Part shown: positions 26,691 through 35,687 of the stretch, piece after piece
How positions within the stretch are numbered: position 1 is the first letter of the stretch
Layout of the letters: every line of letters starts with the position of its first letter
Position numbers and translations under genes: made by a program
Assembly: GCF_050627025.1 (NCBI RefSeq)
Contig: NZ_CP192472.1
From: Variovorax paradoxus_P
Lineage (GTDB): Bacteria > Pseudomonadota > Gammaproteobacteria > Burkholderiales > Burkholderiaceae_C
Reading direction: 5' to 3' (one strand)
DNA: 64,000 nt
Notes under the pieces: model-generated
What the model was told of the DNA's origin: nothing
The model's input: the letters and a program-made list of their open reading frames with translations, nothing else
Database searches by the model: none

Positions 26691-29600
26691 CAGTATTTCA
26701 TCCTTGAGTCTTTTTTCTCGCCGCCTTTGTCTCTCAACCGCCTCTCATCGCCTTTTTCGTGCTTGTCCTTCGTGCTCGGCCTCATCCCCTTCGTATGCCC
26801 ACTTTCCTCTTCGTCATCAGCATTGTTGCGATCTGGAGGCTTCTTTTTGCCCTTGGCCATCTGCATGATGAGGTCGCTTGCCGACGTGACGATTGCCTTG
26901 CAGCCGTTCATCACCATTCCGGGGAGCCCAGCCCCAGACGGTGAGGGCATGGGAATACTTGGCAGCGGAATCGGCGGACGGCCGCCTTCCGGGGACTCCG
27001 GGTCAATCCACGGTGATGGCCCGTACTCGCATTCCATTCCCAATCCTCCAGCGATCGGTCGGCAGCCGTAAAGTCCCTTGGGATCCACATAGCTCAACGG
27101 ATTCCCACCAGCATATCCATACCGATTCCACCCCCCATTAAGGCCAATGGGGTCACCTTGCGTGTAGCGCCCAAGAGTGGGGATATACGTCCGGTAGCCG
27201 TTGTAAAACAAGCCCGACTCTTCGTCTGCATACTGCCCGGGATAGCGCAGGTTGAACTTCACCTCGGAGACGCTGGTGGTGCCCGGGTTGGGTGTCCTCT
27301 CGAGGTTCGCGAAGCGGTTCTTCGCAGTGGTCGGCTTGTCCTCCCCGAAAGCGCTGTAGCTCCACTGCCAGACGGGCTGGCCGCTGTCGTTGCTCAAGCG
27401 CCTGGGCGTGTTCAGGTGATCGCTGTGCACCGCGTAGGTGGCACCGTTGATCACGGCCGCGATCGGCATCGGCCCGTTCGCCGTCGGCATGTAGATGTAG
27501 CTGGCCTGCCCCGCGCTGTTTGCTCCACCGCTGCCGGCCTCCGAGATCAACGTGCCCTGCTCGTCGTAGACATAGGCGTAGCCCAGTTGTTCTGCCTCCG
27601 CGGTAGCCGGGCTCCACATCTTTGTGAAAAACGCCACCAGGCTGGCCCAGAAACCAGGATCGTTCTCGTCTCCTTGACCCGGCGGGTAGAGCGGCTCGGT
27701 CTTGAAGACGCGCTGGCCCAGCGCGTTATGCGCGTAGCGCGTGGTCGGACTCACGTCGGTGGCACCGGTGGTGGAAGCCGCGAGGCGGCCCTCGGCGTCG
27801 TAGCTGTAGCTGCGAAGCCCGTCGCTCACGAGCTCGCCGTTGGCGTTGTAGCCGTAGGCGACGCTCGTGCTGCTGGCGCCGTTGATGCTCTGGGTGAAGC
27901 CGGTGAGCTGGTTGCTCGTGGCGCCCACGGCGTAAGTGCGGCTGGTGATCTGGCTTCCCAGTACCCGGGTGCTGGTAGTGCGGTTGCCATTGACATCGTA
28001 GTTGATCGCCATCGTATTGCCAGAAGCGTCGAACTGTCGTAAGCGGCCGGTCGCAGCGAAGAACGTGTTCCATGTGATGTCGCTCGCGCCGATGGTGCTG
28101 TGGGTGGGGTCGGTGTCGCCCGGGGCGTAGAGGGTCTGCGTCAGGCTGGTGATGCGGCCGGCGGCATCGTAGACATAGCTGCTGAACTCGGTGGCGGTCA
28201 TGCGCCCGGCGGTGTCGTAGCTGCGGCTGGCGGCCAGGCTCGGGCTGGCGAAGGCCCAGGTCCAGGCGGTGGGCTGGCCCAGCGGGTTCCACGTGATGCC
28301 GGTGACCAGCGGGCTGCCGTTCAGGCTCAGGCCCGTGAGGCGGCCGGTTGCGTCGTAGCTGTGGGTAAGCAGCCCGCCATTGTTCGGGTAGCCGATGCTG
28401 GCCAGGGTGCCGTTCGGGTTGTAGCTGTAGCTGACCTGCTGCACGCTGCCGTTCGCGAGGGTCTGCTTCTTCAGGGTGACCCGGCCGAAGCCGTCGCGGG
28501 TGTACTCGGTGGTGCCGCTGCGGTCGATGATCTCGGAAAGGTAGCCCTTGCTGTTCGCGCCCAGGTCATAGCGCAGGGTGGTGGTCTTGCCGTCGGCGAA
28601 GACCAGGCCGGTCGGACGACCAAGGGCATCCCGGGTGATGATGGTGGCTTGGCCGAGGGCGTCGGTGATCTGGCTGGGCAGGCCGAGGGCGTCGTACTGA
28701 ATGCTGGTACTGCCGATGTCGGAACTGGCCTCTACGGTGGCGTTGCCCTGGGCGTCGCGCGCGTAGGTGGTGGCCACACCCTTGAAGTCCTTGGCTTCGG
28801 TGACGGCGTCCAAGGCGTTGTACTTCAGCGATGCAGTCGCATTGTTGACTACATCGGTCACAGCCTTGAGGCGGCGCAGTGCGTCGAGCCCGAACTGCCT
28901 GCTCTGGTTCAACCCATTGGTGGTGGTGATGAGTTCGCCGTTGGCATCGTAGCCGAAGCTATTGGCTTGGTTAGGACCTTCGATCTTCGCGGACAGCCGG
29001 TTGATGTTGTTGATGGTCCGCACGGCGTTCCAGGCGACGCTGCCGGCGCTGTCCTTGATCTGCTCGGCGGTGCGGTTGCCCATGCCGTCCAGGGTGTAGC
29101 TGCCGCTCTCGCCGCGGTTGTTGCCCCAGCCAATCAGGCGGTGGGCGGCGTCGTAGCTGTAGGTGAGCACCAGGCCGGTGGGCAGGGACACAGTCTCGAC
29201 CTTGCCATAGGGCTTGTAGGTGAGCGTGGTGGTCTGGCCGCCGACGGTCTGGGTCAAGAGGCGGTCGCGCGGGTCGTAGGTGTAGGTGGTGACGAGGCCG
29301 TTGGGGGCGGTCGAGCTTGCGACGCGGTTAGCGTTGTCGTAGGTGTGGCTGGTGACGTGGCCCAGGGCATTGGTGCTGGCGAGGACGTTGCCTCTCGGAT
29401 CGTAGGTGTAGCTGGTCACGGCGCCGTTGGGCTCGGTGGCGGTGGCCACGAGCTGCTGAGCGTTGTAGGTCCACTGCCAGAGTTGGGCCTTGTTGGTCAC
29501 AGTGTCGGTGATGGCCTTGGACAACGCGTTGCCCAGAGTGTCATAGGAGTAAGCGGTCGTGCGGCCGGACTCCGTCACCAGCGCCGGCAGCGAGAAGGTC

Positions 29601-31045
29601 GGATGCCATTGGGTGACCACCGTCTGGGCTTCGGGGGTGCCGGACGCACGCACAACGGTCGTGGGCAATCGACGGGCCAAGTCCCAAGTGGTGGTCGTGA
29701 CCACGCCATTGAAGTCAGTCTCACTGGTGATCAGCCCGTTGGCGTCCTGAATGCGGCTGGCGGCGTCGCTGGTGCCTTCGCCCGAGGGCAGCGAACCTCC
29801 AGTGACAGCGAGCTTGCCTATCGTGGTGACGTAGCTGTAGTTGCGGCTCGTGCCCAGGGGATCGACCACTGTGGCGGAATCTGAGGACGGATAGCTGACT
29901 TGATAGCTGTCAACGGAGCCCGCGAGCTGAGAACTGATTGCACGGCCTGTGCTGTCATAAGCGAATGTGCCCCAGCGAACACCAGCCTCATCGAGAATGC
30001 CAGTCAGCCCTTGAGGGAACGACGCGGTCTCGTAGACAAAGCTCCGAACCTTGCTGTCGGGATAAGTCACCGAGGACAGGCGACCTGAGCCATCGTAGGC
30101 ATAGTTGATGACTCGGGCGTCCGGGGTGGTGATGGCGGTCAACTGACCTGCACTGTTGTATGCGAGGCTCAGGGTCCGGCCAAACCCATTCGTAACGGAG
30201 ACCAGTTGATCGAGGCCGTTGTAGGTGTAGGCGATGGTCCACCCATTTCGATCCACTTCGGATTGCAGCTTGCCGGAAGCATCGAAGTTGAACGTGGAGT
30301 TGTCGTCGGAGCGGTGGTAAGTCCAGCCGGCCGCAGATGATTGCGTCAACGTGTCGGCGCTATTGCCCGCAAGCCAGTTGATGCCTCCCACTGTTCTCTC
30401 GAAAGTGCGCACGTATCCCTCGCCGGTGGTGATGGCGACGCCTAAGGGTGCAGAAGCAGGTGTGGCGACCAGTTTGGTGCCGAAGTTGTGCGACCAAACT
30501 TGGCCCAAGGAGTTTCCGGTTCGCGTTGGGTCACTACCCCACCTGCTGCGGTAGGTGCGCGTAAAAGACAACGCTCTGGGTCCGGAGTCAGACCAGTCGG
30601 TTTCGGAGCGATATTTTTCAGCCGTGGCGGGAAGGATGGGATTGCCCATGCACATCCCTGCTGTCGGTGCCGATCCGGGCGCCGACTCAGGGGGTGGAGG
30701 CGGCACATCGGAAGTAATCGAGCCAGTTCCCGTGGTGACTTGTGTGGGCGCGCCACTACAAGCACCGCTCGGCGAGCCTGACGTTGCGGGATGAGTACGG
30801 GAATAGGCAAACGACGTGTCAGTCTGCGCAGTTATCTCCACAGTCAAAGTGCCCCAGAATTCGGTGGTGCCGGGACAAGTCCACGCTGGTTTTTGGGACA
30901 TCGCATCTTTCCATGCCGCAACCGCCTGAGATGGCGACGACCCTGTACCCGAGACTGTGCGAGCTGCTGCTGTGTACGTGATCGCAAATGCCCGTGATGC
31001 GAAGAGCACGAACATTGCGAAAAGCATTGGCTTCAAGACCTTCAT
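26690..31045 (-). CDS. Rhs/YD-repeat polymorphic toxin 3
   Basis: The protein has 1451 residues from the ATG at 31045, which follows GGGAGG by six bases and opens a Sec signal peptide (MKVLKPMLFAMFVLFASRAFA). Then come a short N region, NPILPATAEKYRSETDWSDSG (DUF6531-like), YD repeats and the Rhs core (YIPTLGRYTQGDPIGLNGGW). The C-terminal tip is Pro-rich, then strongly basic: GHTKGMRPSTKDKHEKGDER to the end. Short KRPSTKxKHExG tips of this kind recur in polymorphic toxins, and the charge suggests a nucleic-acid target, but the activity is not established. This is the first gene of the rhs transcript series. Confidence 0.9.
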   Translation of the reverse strand: MKVLKPMLFAMFVLFASRAFAITYTAAARTVSGTGSSPSQAVAAWKDAMSQKPAWTCPGTTEFWGTLTVEITAQTDTSFAYSRTHPATSGSPSGACSGAPTQVTTGTGSITSDVPPPPPESAPGSAPTAGMCMGNPILPATAEKYRSETDWSDSGPRALSFTRTYRSRWGSDPTRTGNSLGQVWSHNFGTKLVATPASAPLGVAITTGEGYVRTFERTVGGINWLAGNSADTLTQSSAAGWTYHRSDDNSTFNFDASGKLQSEVDRNGWTIAYTYNGLDQLVSVTNGFGRTLSLAYNSAGQLTAITTPDARVINYAYDGSGRLSSVTYPDSKVRSFVYETASFPQGLTGILDEAGVRWGTFAYDSTGRAISSQLAGSVDSYQVSYPSSDSATVVDPLGTSRNYSYVTTIGKLAVTGGSLPSGEGTSDAASRIQDANGLITSETDFNGVVTTTTWDLARRLPTTVVRASGTPEAQTVVTQWHPTFSLPALVTESGRTTAYSYDTLGNALSKAITDTVTNKAQLWQWTYNAQQLVATATEPNGAVTSYTYDPRGNVLASTNALGHVTSHTYDNANRVASSTAPNGLVTTYTYDPRDRLLTQTVGGQTTTLTYKPYGKVETVSLPTGLVLTYSYDAAHRLIGWGNNRGESGSYTLDGMGNRTAEQIKDSAGSVAWNAVRTINNINRLSAKIEGPNQANSFGYDANGELITTTNGLNQSRQFGLDALRRLKAVTDVVNNATASLKYNALDAVTEAKDFKGVATTYARDAQGNATVEASSDIGSTSIQYDALGLPSQITDALGQATIITRDALGRPTGLVFADGKTTTLRYDLGANSKGYLSEIIDRSGTTEYTRDGFGRVTLKKQTLANGSVQQVSYSYNPNGTLASIGYPNNGGLLTHSYDATGRLTGLSLNGSPLVTGITWNPLGQPTAWTWAFASPSLAASRSYDTAGRMTATEFSSYVYDAAGRITSLTQTLYAPGDTDPTHSTIGASDITWNTFFAATGRLRQFDASGNTMAINYDVNGNRTTSTRVLGSQITSRTYAVGATSNQLTGFTQSINGASSTSVAYGYNANGELVSDGLRSYSYDAEGRLAASTTGATDVSPTTRYAHNALGQRVFKTEPLYPPGQGDENDPGFWASLVAFFTKMWSPATAEAEQLGYAYVYDEQGTLISEAGSGGANSAGQASYIYMPTANGPMPIAAVINGATYAVHSDHLNTPRRLSNDSGQPVWQWSYSAFGEDKPTTAKNRFANLERTPNPGTTSVSEVKFNLRYPGQYADEESGLFYNGYRTYIPTLGRYTQGDPIGLNGGWNRYGYAGGNPLSYVDPKGLYGCRPIAGGLGMECEYGPSPWIDPESPEGGRPPIPLPSIPMPSPSGAGLPGMVMNGCKAIVTSASDLIMQMAKGKKKPPDRNNADDEEESGHTKGMRPSTKDKHEKGDERRLRDKGGEKKDSRMKY

Positions 31046-31442
31046 TGCATTCCTCCCGTTTTTCGCGTCGGTGTATCCACTCAGCCAACGCCCTTGTTGG
31101 CACCGCAGCTTGCGTGTTGTTGAATGGTCGATCACCCATGAGGTGACGCGCATCGCCACGATTCGTACAACTTGTTTCAAGATACTCGATCGCCGATGAC
31201 CAGTGAAAGGCGTCTGCAAATCGCCGGTTCAAATGAATATGAAAGTTCGCGAACACTGTTGTCCCGGCACGACTATTCAACCTGCGAAGCCTCTCCGTCA
31301 GTGCCGAGCTAGCGCCTGGGCCAACTCCCGAAGGCGTGATTGCCGCCGCAAATTGACCCGCTGATGGAGTGAACCCGATCGGCTGGACCACTGGGCAAGA
31401 TGAACTGATACGCTGTCTGGGCTTCATAGAAGGAGAAGGTCC
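31046..31442 (-). promoter_or_regulatory. Leader of rhs3 with blocks shared with the rhs1 leader
   Basis: This region of 397 bases has no credible gene. At about 31139-31250 it repeats blocks of the rhs1 leader: GGTGACGCGCATCGCCAC, CGTACAACTTGTTTCA and TGAATATGAAAGTTCGC. Shared non-coding blocks in front of two of three paralogues point to a common promoter or to duplication including the regulatory region. The outer 150 bases approach the IS3 remnant and may belong to that element's end. Confidence 0.5.
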
Positions 31443-31780
31443 ATGTCCGCAAGAGGTCGGTATCGCAGGCACTCTGCGCAGTTCAAGCTGCAGCTGTGCC
31501 CTGACATTCGCTCCGGCGTTCTAGGTCGGCGCGATGCCGAGTGAAAGCACACCCTTTCGGCCAACCTCATCCAGATGTGGCTGACACAGCTCGACCACGG
31601 CGAACTCAGCCACGAGGAGGTCGACGCGGCTCTTATGGCCGACTACGAGCGAAGATTGCAGCCTTGGAGCGCAAGGTCGGCCAGCTCACGATAAAGCTCA
31701 AACTGGAAAAAAACGCCGCACCTGCGCCTCGTGAGCGGCAGCGAGAACTCCTCAACATCACCGCCCTAAGCCTGCTCTAG
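31443..31780 (+). pseudogene. IS3-family transposase orfA remnant
   Basis: Reading in pieces gives MSARGRYRRHSAQFKLQLCP-DIRSGVLGRRDAE-stop, then in another frame LSANLIQMWLTQLDHGELSH, then KIAALERKVGQLTIKL. These are consecutive parts of the small HTH-leucine-zipper protein (orfA) of IS3 elements, broken by a stop and a frameshift. No orfB (DDE) part follows; the next gene is opposite. It is an inactive scar between the rhs block and the anticodon-nuclease block. Confidence 0.8.
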
Positions 31781-31881
31781 CATCTTGCCATTCGAAGTCA
31801 AGACACAGGCCGAATCGTCAGATTCGGCTGCTGGTGCTTAGCCACAGCGCGCTAACCCCGCTCACTTGAATATGTGTCAGC

Positions 31882-32538
31882 TCAAACGTGCGCGGAGGCG
31901 AAGTCTCGCACTCCCCTAATCAATTCTTCTACGTCCTTGACCGTGTATTGCCCACTCTCTCCATGAGCGGCCTTGTTTCTCACATGTGCCATTGCAGTTA
32001 CTTGCTTTTGGACGAGTACCGTGTAGACCCCTTCCTTCACCAAGTCCGCGTTCATACGTTCGAGCTTATTGGCAGAAATTCCATGTTTTGCACACAGCCC
32101 GCGAATCGAACTTTCAAGCACCACGCCGGCAACCACTGCGGCAGGCGCGCTATACCCGTTTCTGAAAAGCTCTTCGGCTTGTTCCAGTTCATCATCGAAG
32201 ACCTCAGCGCGAACTAGCTCCTCAACGCCGTTCAAGTAGCCGCCCTCGTAATCCTCTTCGGCAGCATTGAAAACCGAGCGGCAGTTCTTGAATCGATCTC
32301 CATTTCCAATCCCTGAAGCCTCAAGCGCGTGATTGAATGCTTTCAAGTGCTGGGACGTTGCTCCACAAGCTTTCTCAAGTAGGTTTAGTACTTTTACATG
32401 CCAGGCAACAAACAAATCGTTGTCTACACGAGTCGCTTGTTTCCCGCCGTATGAGCCTGATATCGGCTGCTCAGTCTTGGCGAGGGCATCTGCTTGAGCG
32501 GATAACTCAGAGAACCGCTGCAAAAGTTTTTTATTCAT
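31882..32538 (-). CDS. HEPN / DUF4145-like protein
   Basis: The protein has 218 residues; the start MNKKLLQRFSE at 32538 has AAGGAGCG upstream, unlike the earlier in-frame start. The C-terminal half reads as a four-helix HEPN domain: VVAGVVLESSIRGLCAKHGI near 135-154 and the RNase-type R-x4-H motif RNKAAH at 187-192. HEPN proteins with this motif are often toxins or RNA-cleaving effectors; DUF4145 members without proven activity also exist. The gene lies 111 bases downstream of the RloC-like gene on the same strand, so a functional link in translation arrest is plausible but unproven. Confidence 0.75.
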   Translation of the reverse strand: MNKKLLQRFSELSAQADALAKTEQPISGSYGGKQATRVDNDLFVAWHVKVLNLLEKACGATSQHLKAFNHALEASGIGNGDRFKNCRSVFNAAEEDYEGGYLNGVEELVRAEVFDDELEQAEELFRNGYSAPAAVVAGVVLESSIRGLCAKHGISANKLERMNADLVKEGVYTVLVQKQVTAMAHVRNKAAHGESGQYTVKDVEELIRGVRDFASAHV

Positions 32539-32649
32539 TTTCCGCTCCTTCCTGGACTGCCCCCAATTAATTTCATAGGCCTTCGATCTCTTCTCGCCGT
32601 TGACCACCTGCACCGAGGAGATGCGTGGTCCTCGACGTTCTCAAAGTGC

Positions 32650-34971
32650 CTACTCCTTTATTTCGCTCAATGCAAGCATCGCTTCATAATGCTTTGCGTC
32701 GTTAAGCCGAATGAACCCCAAAAGCTCGACCAGCACCGCCGGAGTCTCTGACAGCAGTGAAAGGTCATGTTCGGGCTCAGAAATGTTGTCGGCGTGCGAG
32801 TGCGTGTGAAGAAACCGAATGATTCGTGCCTTGGTAGCTGCCGAGCCCTCCAACGATTGAATCTTGCTGTCCAATCCTCCAGTGCGCGGCGCCCTGAATG
32901 CGGCAAAGCTCTCCAGCAACCGCCTTGCAATGTTGGGCATTCCGTACACCGCTTCCAGGTTCTGCGGTGCGGCCTCTGTTGAGCCTGCTCTCACTTTCTG
33001 GAATAGGTAGTGATACTCAGACTCATGCTCATGGAGCAGTGGGTCAAGTTTCTGGATGTGTGCGTGCCGCATAGGACCAACGTACTTGCTACTCAGCATG
33101 AAAAACTGAACCTTCGGAACATTCTTGGGCTCACCCTTTTGATGCCGGCCAAGGTGATTAAACCAGTTCTTCACCTGGCGGAAAAACGCAAAATTATGCG
33201 TAAGCACAAAAAGTTGACCAGCGTCGACGGCTCTTTCCTTCATGAAACCAAAGGCACAGTAGAGTGAGTTCGCGTCTAGGCTCGACACTGGATCGTCAAT
33301 CACGACGATGCCTTTTTGCAAGTCGAATGAGTTATCGGTGAGGGACTTAAGAAAGTACATAAACGCAATTGCTGTACGCTCACCGTCGCTCAGGTGCATA
33401 GCAGGTTGACCCCCACGACGAATCAGATAACCAGTGTCCTTGACCTCGAACGTGAGCTCGCTTCGACCAAGGTAGGAAGTCATATCCCTGTTCAGCTCAT
33501 CTGCGGGCGTCATATGCTGAAGAATCGACTGCCTGAGCACTTGAATAGGCACAGAAAGGGAGTCGAGCTTTTCACGATTTTCTTTACGCTCATGCGCAAG
33601 TACATCCACCGCGCGCTGCAAGTTTTCCCAATCGTCAAAAGCTCTCAGCACCTCGTCTCTTTCAAGCGCTGCACGGCTTGCCTTCACCTCCTCAGCAAAG
33701 TTATCGGTGAGTTTGTTGTGCTTTTCAATTGCTAGGCGGATGTTGTTGATAGAGCCGGCACCACTGAGCGCTGCCTCCATGTGTAGGTCCAAAGCAAGGT
33801 CGCCTGCAGACGCCTCCGAGTATTTCCCCACCATTTCAGCTGGCACGTGGAACTCCTCTAGATTGAGGGGTGTGTAGGGCGACCCAAGCTTCGCCTCCAA
33901 GCCAAGCTTCAGCCGACCCAGGTAGTCAAGCAACATAGTGGAATGCAGGCCGGCAGTCGCCACGAGTGCGCTGTACTCAAACTGCAGGTGTTGATACAGC
34001 TGACTTTTCTGTGGTGGCGTCCACTGCCGAATGGAATCGAGGGCATGTTCGACGTATCGGTCTAACACATTGAGCTGGCGTTGAAGCATATCCAGCTCAC
34101 CATTAAAATGACCCTGTAAAACAGCCCGGCGTTCTGGAGTAAACGCGCCCTCGCAAAACTTGCATTGAGTAGCACCGCCGTGCAAATGTAGACCGCGCTC
34201 CATCCATGATGAGAGGGGAGCGTTATCGACTAGTGCGTCAAGAATTCTTCCCACCGGGTTTCGCCGCAAAAGATCCGAAACCTCACTCGTCAACTCCTTA
34301 AGTTTGAGGTCGGGATAAGGCGCAGCATGAAGCTTCTCCATCGTGTTGGAATTGCTCGTGCTTTCGAGCTCTGCGCGGTTCTCTGCAGAAAGTCTCTCAG
34401 GACGAGGCTTCAGCTCACTTATAGCTCTGACTGCTTCTTTGAATCGCGGCGCTTCGTACGTGCCGTACCGAGGGTCTCGCACCAACAAATTCCTAATGCT
34501 TCGAGCCTGGTCGGTGCAGAACTTGTTGAGCGCAGCGGTCGCTTTTTCTTCCGATGATGCAAAGGCATGAAGCGCACCACTTAGCGATTTCTCTTCTGCC
34601 AAAAGTTTATCGAGTTCAAGTTGCTTTGCCTGGCTATCTTCACCGAGTACAAAAACAGGTGGAAGCTCCCTGCTCGGATCCTCAAACACATTGCGATCAA
34701 CGAAATCTCGATTGAAGACGCGAATGCTTGGAAAGGCATACGTGGTGTAGTCAGCGCTCAGAGCGACATGTCCGTCTACTTCTATCTCCACATCGCCATC
34801 AGGAACAGTGTGCGTTTGACAGTCCCGGAGCAAACTGGAGAGGGAGGTTTTCCCTGACCCATTCCAACCGTAGATGAGGTTGTACCGCGCGAAGCCCGGG
34901 AGCTCAGCCGGCCACTCAAAATCTTTGAAGATTCGATAGCCCTTGAGCTTCTTGAACCGATTGATTTGCAC
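32650..34971 (-). CDS. rloC: RloC-like anticodon nuclease (AAA/ABC ATPase with zinc hook)
   Basis: The protein has 773 residues from a GTG preceded by GAGGAG. It has an ABC-type ATPase split by a long coiled region: Walker A GWNGSGKT (35-42), a CxxC zinc-hook motif CKFC (270-273), signature LSDGE (527-531), Walker B IVVIDDPVSSLD (555-566) and a His switch at THN (591-593). The C-terminal domain has R683-x3-E687 and H722, matching the Arg-Glu-His triad layout of PrrC anticodon nucleases. Size and zinc hook fit RloC, which cleaves tRNA anticodons upon DNA damage or phage attack. The catalytic assignment is inferred from spacing. Confidence 0.8.
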   Translation of the reverse strand: MQINRFKKLKGYRIFKDFEWPAELPGFARYNLIYGWNGSGKTSLSSLLRDCQTHTVPDGDVEIEVDGHVALSADYTTYAFPSIRVFNRDFVDRNVFEDPSRELPPVFVLGEDSQAKQLELDKLLAEEKSLSGALHAFASSEEKATAALNKFCTDQARSIRNLLVRDPRYGTYEAPRFKEAVRAISELKPRPERLSAENRAELESTSNSNTMEKLHAAPYPDLKLKELTSEVSDLLRRNPVGRILDALVDNAPLSSWMERGLHLHGGATQCKFCEGAFTPERRAVLQGHFNGELDMLQRQLNVLDRYVEHALDSIRQWTPPQKSQLYQHLQFEYSALVATAGLHSTMLLDYLGRLKLGLEAKLGSPYTPLNLEEFHVPAEMVGKYSEASAGDLALDLHMEAALSGAGSINNIRLAIEKHNKLTDNFAEEVKASRAALERDEVLRAFDDWENLQRAVDVLAHERKENREKLDSLSVPIQVLRQSILQHMTPADELNRDMTSYLGRSELTFEVKDTGYLIRRGGQPAMHLSDGERTAIAFMYFLKSLTDNSFDLQKGIVVIDDPVSSLDANSLYCAFGFMKERAVDAGQLFVLTHNFAFFRQVKNWFNHLGRHQKGEPKNVPKVQFFMLSSKYVGPMRHAHIQKLDPLLHEHESEYHYLFQKVRAGSTEAAPQNLEAVYGMPNIARRLLESFAAFRAPRTGGLDSKIQSLEGSAATKARIIRFLHTHSHADNISEPEHDLSLLSETPAVLVELLGFIRLNDAKHYEAMLALSEIKE

Positions 34972-35070
34972 AACGTCTCCTCAGTGCCTCCGGCACTTTT
35001 CTTCTGATAAAAGCAATAGAGTGGCGTGATACTTCATCGTCTCCCGCACATATCAACTTAGAACCCTCCA

Positions 35071-35610
35071 ATGCCAGCAAAATCCTGGAGCGAAACGCTC
35101 AGCCAACAACAACAGGACGATCTGTACCAAGTCTACTTGGCCCTCTACAACTCCAGCCTGAACATTAACAACAAGCAGCGTTCCTTCGAGGCAGCCATTG
35201 ACGGCGCGCACTCGTGGTCCATCAACGAGGCGACGGAAGACGCGCTGAAGCACCTCTGCGAGACAGGCTCGTGCGACGGCCTTCAACGAGCTCACCGGGT
35301 CAAGCGCAAAGACAGAGCAGTCGCCATGTTCCAAGACCGAGACGCCCCCTTGGGCCAGCGGGAGCTCTTCGAGTACTTCTTCAGCCTCGACGCAGTGGTA
35401 TTGGCAACCAAAGCAGAGAACGGCACGCACGGCGACCAGCACTTCAGCACCGTCTACCCGATTCCTGCAGGTGTCTTCTCTATCCCAGGAATGAAAGCGG
35501 TTGCCAAAGCACCCGAAATCGAGTGGGCAACGGGTCAACTGACTACAGCCAACATCGCATTCACAGCGTACGTGCCCCCTCAACGGTTGAGGCGGCGCAG
35601 AGCTCAGTAG
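35071..35610 (+). CDS. Conserved-looking protein of unknown function
   Basis: The protein has 179 residues and is divergent from rloC with 99 bases between starts. I recognise no family. The central stretch DGLQRAHRVKRKDRAVAMFQ followed by LFEYFFSLDAVVLATKAENG has the feel of a small enzyme core, with an Arg/Lys-rich basic C terminus (QRLRRRRAQ). No signal peptide or membrane segment. It is followed on the same strand by the HNH-like gene after 77 bases, so the two may be co-expressed; a joint nuclease-linked role is only a guess. Confidence 0.6.
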   Translation: MPAKSWSETLSQQQQDDLYQVYLALYNSSLNINNKQRSFEAAIDGAHSWSINEATEDALKHLCETGSCDGLQRAHRVKRKDRAVAMFQDRDAPLGQRELFEYFFSLDAVVLATKAENGTHGDQHFSTVYPIPAGVFSIPGMKAVAKAPEIEWATGQLTTANIAFTAYVPPQRLRRRRAQ

Positions 35611-35687
35611 TCTTCAGTCGGAGATCCTGTGCCGTGGCGACACTCCTTTCAACCTGTGGCTCAATGAAGTGCTTGCCAGAGACCAGT

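Noticed and set aside
16107..31045. Repeated blocks that might be read as a CRISPR array
   Set aside because: The repeats are YD-repeat codons and paralogous rhs segments of irregular length, with no constant spacer pattern and no cas genes.
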